From positions 40,164,548-40,228,547 of the forward strand of contig OZ025253.1 in the NCBI GenBank assembly GCA_964019135.1: DNA of 64,000 nt, read 5' to 3'. Shown one piece after another: positions 58,601-64,000 of this stretch. This DNA comes from Arenicola marina. Lineage: Eukaryota > Annelida > Polychaeta > Arenicolidae. A program made the translations under genes and the position numbers. Below the pieces are notes generated by a model. That model did no database searches. It saw only the letters and a program-made list of their open reading frames with translations, and was not told the origin of the DNA. The first letter of the stretch is position 1, and each line of letters begins with the position of its first letter.

Positions 58601-61600
58601 TGTGAGGTCAAAACGCATATGTTTCAGGTTGGTAAAAAGCCCCATGGAGGCTATGCTTTCGGGGTGTATTATTGCAATTATCAGTCACGTCGGAGATTCC
58701 ACCAGGTCCTCCTTGCACGCCTCATAACTTGTGCTTACACGAGATATAGATACTATGTGTAGAGTTAATGTTTCATATATTCCTGCAACACGCTGCTAAT
58801 CAGGACGGAATCAAGGCAGTAATGACGTTTCATTGTCATCTTCTGAGAAGTGACGCACTGCAGTTATTAATAGAACGTATATGATCTTATGGGTCGTGTG
58901 GGCACATCTCCGTTAAATATCGTCATCCAACTTCCATCCAACCCCGTGTGATAAATGTAACTTAAAACATTATCTGGTACTGGAGCTGGCCGTATCCGTC
59001 CCCTGTATCTGCAGACTGAGCCTAATACATCCAGAGTGGCTCTTCACCCCGGGCTCTTCACACATAGAACATACTGAAAAAAAATGCACTAACCAAATAG
59101 ACATCGTCGTCTAATTCTTTAAGAATTTAAATTTTCAGACAACAGCTTCAAGATTTGCCAGACTACCATGAACTGAGCGAACTGAGGTAAGTCACCAGTT
59201 AGTCGATGAGCAATCGTGTAATGAAATAGATAGGCAGTCCCAATTAACCACCGTCATCAATAGCCACTGGTGCCATATGTATATATAACTATAATGCGCT
59301 CAACCACCCGCATTTAAAACAAAAGTAACATAAGAGCATTTCGCTTTCTGTCATTTTCACCGATAGCTGCATACGAGAGCCATCTCCGTCAATAATCTGG
59401 AAAAGTACTATTTGTTGCGCCATAATTATACCCTGTACCTGTTTCAAAAGTCTGGTCACTGATGTCTTAAACTCTTTCAAGTAACGTTAAACGTCTACCC
59501 AGTGCCCTAGCCCCAGTTCTGTGGCTGTAGGACGGGCAAACATCTGACCGGGCCTACAGCCACAGAACTGGGGCTACCTGTGCCCTAGCCCTGATACATT
59601 GCTCTCATGCTTACTGGTACCTGACGTGCGAGAGAGCCATGAAGTACAACCCACATGAGACCAGGTATTGTTGGGGGTGTCCTTGCATCGTGTAGCCTTT
59701 TTTCATTAAATCGTCTACAATCCAAGGGGATAACATGTAATTCCACAGTTGCTGAACTCTTCTTTCTTTGCTATATCTTGGCTGTGCGTATCGAAGAAAA
59801 GGCGGGGGTAGGTTCTTCCCCCCTCCCCCGCCATAAAGCAAGCAAATGACAAGGACTATTAAAGACCCCCCCCCCCATCTGACCCTCCCCTCCTTTACTT
59901 GATGATACCCTATACGCCATGTTAGGTTTGGACCCAGCCCTCATTTTTTTGCTACTGATCACTTTCCGCTATGAGCGGTCTGACTGGTACCCTGACTACT
60001 GTCCGCTGTGAGCTGTCAGACTGGTATACTGACCACTGTCCGCTATGGGCGGCCTGACTGGTATACTGACCGCTGTCCACTATGATTGGACCGACTGGTG
60101 CACAGACCACTGTTTGTTATGTGCCTGAGATCTTATTCGGCATGGGGGCAAAGAAAGAGAAAAGGTCATGTACCAAATGGTGTTAGGACCCATAACCTCT
60201 TCTCGCATCTTGTGTTAAACTAAAATTCACGTTGTGAAAGTTTCAGACCAGCCTTTTACACTTTGTTCAGGCTGTCCGAGCTATCGCGTATAAATACTGA
60301 GCGATCATTCAAAGCCGACATGCGAGTTAAAGCAATATACTTACATGCGCCATCTTAGATTTTAACATTTTAGAATCAAGACTAAAAGTATCTGAAAATT
60401 ATGATGCGTATATGTTTTATATCTCTGAGAGTCTGTAAAACAACAATTTCAGCATAAGACTGCGTGGTTTATTTTTTATCGCGCGAGGACGTGATAGCGA
60501 GCCGCGTTCGACATCACACAGAATATACCATAACAGCGAACAAGCGCGCAGGGATATAAAGCCGGCCACCAACTTCTGCTCCGGTGACCAAATTGCTTCT
60601 TTCCAGATAGCCCACAGGTTTTCAGGATTTAAATTCAAGACAGAATATACTTATTTGACATGGGGAAGAGGTTGGTAAGACAAAAAAATACCCAATATAT
60701 TGCTTTAATGTCAAATAAATAAATACTACTGTACCCGTCTCGTCTCTTTGCTTACTCAGGTCTGTCGGGCGGGGCTAAGGGGTCGAGCTGCCCTGGATTG
60801 TCTGTCTGAGAGGGGGGACGGGGGCGATTTGTCTAGGAGGGAAACGGTAGGGGGGGGGGGGATTGTCCCAGAGAGAAATTGTCCAGGGAAAGTTGTCGGA
60901 GGGGGGGGGGCGGTTGTCTGGGGGATTATCTGAGGGAAGTGACCGAGGACAAATTGTCCTAGAACTCGTCTCGTTTCTGCTTGTATACTCAACAATCAGA
61001 GCGTACAAGGCCCCCTACTTAATACATTGCTGGGTTTCGCGGGGGGTTCCGCGGTAAGCCCCCCCCCCCTCCCCCTCTTTTTTTTCACCGGCATAATCAG
61101 CTCGGCAGGGGCGTTTTACCGTCAAAATCCGCTTAGAAGGGGTATTTTTTTCCGTTTAACCGCTCCAGATCGCAGTTTCATTCGGAGCCGCTCGGTTTAT
61201 TGTTTTTCCCGGCATACTCGCCCCATCAACGCACACTTTCAGCCCCCCCCCCCCCCCGGGTGGCAAGTTCGAAAATATCTGCATAATGGGATCGTTTTCT
61301 CACAATAGTCCGCTCTCTCGGACAACGAGGGGCACACGGCTACATCTTCTTGTTCTGATCCAAGCAACAATTTTGCCAAGATCCTTAATCGAACCCGCAG
61401 GCACAGTAAATCAGTGGAGGCCCAAATATGTTTCTGTTTTCACTCTCACTTCAGGTGCGAAATATGGTTAGATCTAACATTATTTGTCATTCCCTCCCAG
61501 GAGAGAGACAATGTGGTTCCCGGATTTCTTAGGTTCTTCCCCTCCCCGCCCCACTTCAACTGTTAAATATGAGCTTATGAGCTTATCTCCTAGTCCCTCG

Positions 61601-63860
61601 TTCACTGGGACAAAACTTTTTAACTTTGATTTAGTGTCATTGTCAATCTGTCAGAATAAGACTTATCTGTTAAAATCTACTTATCTATATTGACTATTGT
61701 AGAATAGGCCTATAAGCTAGGCATGTTGAATAAGTTACATATAAATTAGTAACCGAATTTACTGAATGAATATCTACTTCCAAGAAGACTTAAGCTAGGG
61801 GCCTACATGTTCATATATTTACGAGCAAGCATTAAGATTTAAGTTATCAAACGTAAATAGTGAATTAGATCCAGTTTGATCAGATCATTCGTCTAACACG
61901 CTTTACAAACTTGAGCCATTGATGTAAACTAAGCTACATGTTTTCTCTTTTGTTCATGAACAAATATCTACAACATTTTATTGTTTTCTATTTAAGGTCA
62001 ACATCAGCTACAAGCAGTCCCCAGAACCTCACCCACGGCAACACCACCCCACAAGACCTCACCCCCGTCACGACCAGCACCCGCACCTTCACCTGGCGGG
62101 TGGAGCTGCCAGGGGAGTACGACCCCCAGGACGCCATGGTCCGCACCGCCCGGTCACGGGTGGAGGGCCGACCCTCCGGCACCCTGAGGGAGGAGGCGGT
62201 CAGACTAGCGGGGGATACTTTTGACTGGGGTCACCCTGACATAGTGGCCCTGGAGGGACAGCTTCAGAGGTTAGTCTGTGACCTGGTTGAGGCGGTAGGT
62301 AGGAGGGACCCCCTGTTCGCCGGACTCAAGGACACGCTGGTCGGCAGTCATGGCGACGGGACAGATGTTAGACGAACGGCTAACGAATTTGACATTTTAA
62401 TTAGTATGGCATGGGAGGGGGTGAGGGTGGAGAGGGAGAACCACATTTTCTTTAGTGTGGCGTGGGAGGAGGAGGTGGTAGAGGAGGAGGAGGAGGAGAA
62501 GGAGGGGGAGAAGGAGGGGAGGCTGGAGTGGAGGGTGTGGGTGCGGGATGAGACCCTGGCCGCCTGCCGGGAGGAGGGGGGGAGGAAGGATATCCTGACA
62601 GGTGAGTTCAATTACGAGGATGGGGTGGAGGAGGGTGAGGTGGACCCTGACGACTTGCGCAAGCGCTGGGCGGACGGGCTGGATGCCGAGCTGTCAACCG
62701 TCACGCTCCCCGAGGGTCTGACCCACGGCGGCCTCCTCTCCCCCAGGTACACCGGGGTGAAGGTCGGCAAAACAACTGTCACCCTGTCTATGGTGTGGCG
62801 GGGGCAGACGCGGCTGACCTGTGATCTCACCCCCGCCGTCCCTGTCCCCCTGGACACCCTGAAGGGTGTCACCCAGGAGGTGATATGCCGCCTGGAGCGG
62901 GTGGCGGGGCTGGAGCCGTCCTCACACCCCGTCCACCTGGTGCCGGGGTGGCACAGGGGTAGGCCAGGGTGGTTACCGACGATGTGTGTCATGGAGACGC
63001 ACGCGCTGGTCGCCCTCGGCCCCCGCTCACCCACCGTCACCCGTATCCGGGGCCTAAAGCTGCTGGCGCGGCACTACCTCCAGTGGCTCCCCCTGGATGA
63101 GGGTGAGGTAAGTGAGGCCAGAGACACCCTGGCGGCCCTGGGGGGTGGGGGTCGGGGGTCCCGGGGAAGTATCGGGGGGTTGGTGGACGTGGAAGGGCTC
63201 TCTGAGCGTGTTAGTGAGTCGCTGGAGACCGGGATGGTGAGGGTGCCTGAGAGAAGGTTGGGCGAGGGGTGGGAGGGGCGGGGTGGTGGGGAGGAGGCTG
63301 GGGAGGGGGTTTACTGGAGCCGGGTGGCGCTGGTGGTGTCCGCCACCCACACAGCGCACTGGGCGGGGCGGGGGGCTGGGGGGTGTCAGGGTAAGTGTGG
63401 GCTGTGTGAGGACCTGACCGGTGAGGCCCGAATACTGTTAAACTGGCGCAAGGCCACCCTCCTCCACCCCGCCGTGGGGGAGGCTGTGGGGGTACCACCC
63501 TCACCCCAACTTGAGATCCGCTCCGTCGTCTTCAAACACCTCATCCTGGGGGACTTATTGGGAGGCGAGGCGAGTGGGGATGAGAGGGTGAGGCGCGATG
63601 AGGTGGGTCAGTACATGAAGGACCTGGCAACTCGCTTGGAGAGAGGGTGGGGGGGTGTCCCCCACCCCCTGCTGAGTGGTGAGGGGGTGGATGACATCGA
63701 TCCGGTGCCAGGGATGAACGGGCAGCTAGACACAAGTGACCCAGAGGACAGTGACAGGACCCGGTCAGAGTATCCTGTCTGGCGCTGGCTTTCTCCCTCC
63801 CTCCGTGACTGTCACGCGGAGGTCTGCCGTCAGCTCTGTGACGTCACACAGGTGACTTGA
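52631..63860 (+). CDS. cGAS-like receptor / Mab-21 domain nucleotidyltransferase, TATA promoter plus six exons
   Basis: Coding parts 56217-56260, 57765-58289, 58406-58459, 59139-59186 and 61997-63860 join in one frame (2535 nt, 844 aa plus stop). The C-terminal half is a cGAS/Mab-21-fold nucleotidyltransferase: GS at 340-341, then ANEFDILI with acidic residues E354 and D356, and a third acid D500 in TCDLTPAVPV. These match the metal-binding triad of cGAS. The C-lobe follows, with H675, H678, C687, C691 and C694 as a possible zinc site where cGAS has its zinc thumb. Residues 1-223 match nothing I recognise. Known relatives synthesise cyclic dinucleotides after sensing nucleic acid and act through STING; that role is inferred here. 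A non-coding first exon is predicted from a TATA box. The window ends 140 bases after the stop. Confidence 0.82.
52661..52831 (+). other. Predicted non-coding first exon of the cGAS-like gene
   Basis: The start is estimated from the TATA box and the end from the gtaagt donor. It contains a (GA)n tract at about 52747-52768. Splicing to the acceptor at 56164 is inferred; no transcript evidence is available. Confidence 0.4.
52832..53380. other. cGAS-like gene intron 1, left part
   Basis: AT-rich. A degenerate repeat of catatctctgaataattgca at 53030-53340; no coding signal. Confidence 0.45.
53385..53715. repeat. 36-37-bp minisatellite (cGAS-like gene intron 1)
   Basis: About nine copies with gcccgctaagccgtggggct and tgctagggtagag. 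Confidence 0.85.
53715..55370. repeat. 33-bp-class minisatellite (cGAS-like gene intron 1)
   Basis: About 50 copies built from gagggctgccttggccggag and ggctcactatggg, with length variants of 27-40 bp. Open in all + frames. Confidence 0.92.
55380..56163. other. cGAS-like gene intron 1, right part
   Basis: AT-rich, degenerate gtgtaattatttg repeats at about 55400-55760; nothing else recognised. Confidence 0.4.
56164..56260 (+). CDS. cGAS-like gene exon 2 with start codon
   Basis: Acceptor catcag, donor gtaagc (consensus). ATG at 56217 in context gcagtcATGG opens MEGGDLRDHTEAEA and ends phase 2, which fits exon 3. The same frame is open back to the acceptor, so an upstream coding exon remains possible. 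Confidence 0.6.
56690..57715. repeat. 24-bp minisatellite (cGAS-like gene intron 2)
   Basis: About 43 copies containing gtcgcgatgggtgaccggcc and gctg. Ends 50 bases before the exon 3 acceptor. Confidence 0.95.
57765..58289 (+). CDS. cGAS-like gene exon 3 (unrecognised N-terminal region)
   Basis: Acceptor ttttcag, donor gtaaaa. 524 bases stay open only in the frame consistent with exon 2 and exons 4-6. It starts RQPRLLAQGEITL and ends GDQVTLTLLDIT. Composition is mixed helix then strand-like, with two serine/threonine-rich turns. I recognise no CARD, ankyrin or RNA-binding motif. Confidence 0.75.
58406..58459 (+). CDS. cGAS-like gene exon 4 (18-codon exon)
   Basis: Acceptor tttccag, donor gtaagt, phases 2 and 2. 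It encodes RFGAHDLQPSGQAHDEY, a hydrophilic linker. Confidence 0.65.
   Translation, partial: AIWSSRPSAKRTSARRI
59139..59186 (+). CDS. cGAS-like gene exon 5 (16-codon exon)
   Basis: Acceptor ttttcag, donor gtaagt, phases 2 and 2. It encodes QQLQDLPDYHELSEL, an acidic helical linker. Length divisible by three means exons 4 and 5 could each be skipped without a frameshift. Confidence 0.65.
59509..59575. repeat. Perfect 23-bp inverted repeat (hairpin)
   Basis: Arms 59509-59531 and 59553-59575 are exact reverse complements with a 21-base loop. Core ccccagttctgtggctgta. A single arm-like sequence occurs at about 56312-56330. Lies in intron 5 of the cGAS-like gene. Confidence 0.85.
59590..60326. 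other. cGAS-like gene intron 5, middle
   Basis: Degenerate repeat of ctggtatactgaccactgtc at about 59955-60115. C run near 59860. No coding signal. Confidence 0.4.
60327..60708 (+). mobile_element. TTAA-flanked MITE, copy D (cGAS-like gene intron 5)
   Basis: 382 bases, TTAAAGCAATATACTTACAT at the left and CAATATATTGCTTTAA at the right, the cleanest copy of the family. TTAA ends are the piggyBac target signature. Confidence 0.82.
60740..61996. other. cGAS-like gene intron 5, right part
   Basis: G-run-rich degenerate repeat of gattgtcc / gttgtcggaggg at 60790-60970, C runs near 61060 and 61245, otherwise AT-rich up to the exon 6 acceptor. Confidence 0.4.
61997..63860 (+). CDS. cGAS-like gene exon 6 (nucleotidyltransferase domain and stop)
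   Basis: Acceptor atttaag, then 1864 bases open to TGA. A Ser/Thr/Pro-rich linker (residues 225-255) precedes the catalytic fold, which contains a Glu/Lys-rich insertion (about 380-400) directly after the first catalytic strands. The exon is far more GC-rich than its flanks. The frame continues upstream to an ATG at 61938, which could serve as an internal start, but phase and linker composition support splicing at 61997. Confidence 0.85.
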
Positions 63861-64000
63861 TCACTGACACACCAACCACGTCACGGGTGTCGTATCACGT
63901 GATACCGACGTATCACATGATGGCGGCGGTTTGTTTACATCCGATGAGGGGGGGGGGGTAGTTAGACGAGGTGGTAAAAGGTGTAGGGGTCTATACCGTA

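Noticed and set aside
61938..61996. Start of the cGAS-like protein at ATG 61938
   Set aside because: The 19 extra codons are intron-like (AT-rich, polypyrimidine tract); exon 5 joins at 61997 in phase. Kept as an alternative only.

Overview
This is a eukaryotic, intron-rich genomic window with no prokaryotic features. It has consensus GT/AG introns, TATA promoters, tRNA-derived SINEs, a LINE fragment, TTAA-flanked MITEs and a very high density of minisatellites. My best guess for the source is a marine invertebrate deuterostome, most likely amphioxus (Branchiostoma). That is inferred from a divergent non-NMDA ionotropic glutamate receptor, a cGAS-like receptor gene, and minisatellites that duplicate exon-intron boundaries. 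I recall that last habit being described in amphioxus, but I could not check it.

Layout. 1-13.7 kb: no gene recognised. It holds dispersed repeats, a tandem segmental duplication (8.58-11.3 kb), several short tandem arrays and a 200-base N gap (5162-5361). 13.8-33.3 kb, + strand: one complete ionotropic glutamate receptor gene. I could join 16 exons with consistent phases into 1052 codons plus stop (signal peptide, amino-terminal domain, S1, M1, pore loop, M3, S2, M4, long cytoplasmic tail). Its introns carry two TTAA-MITEs, SINE and LINE remnants, a possible decayed viral capsid fragment and three minisatellites that overlap exon 3' ends and splice donors. 36.3-39.3 kb, + strand: pieces of an ankyrin-repeat gene. 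One exon has an in-frame TGA where the repeat normally has glycine, and its donor is again expanded into a 68-bp minisatellite. 36.8-51.0 kb: almost continuous satellite, including a 21-bp array with a 714-bp higher-order repeat and a 27-bp array with a 621-bp higher-order repeat. These create very long six-frame ORFs that I do not believe are genes. 52.6-63.9 kb, + strand: a TATA-driven cGAS/Mab-21-like nucleotidyltransferase gene. It has a probable non-coding first exon, then five coding exons (844 aa) with the GS...E-x-D...D catalytic signature intact. Its first two introns are filled with 33-36-bp and 24-bp minisatellites.

The two intact genes are not an operon. They are neighbours with separate promoters and unrelated roles: a ligand-gated cation channel and a probable innate immune sensor. 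Common to both is the repeat biology. Satellites here sit in introns, and at four sites (glutamate receptor exons 11, 14 and 15, and the ankyrin exon) the repeat unit contains the exon end plus its GT donor, so the locus holds many duplicate donors. Exon boundaries were placed by eye from splice consensus, phase and family similarity. Transcript evidence would settle them.
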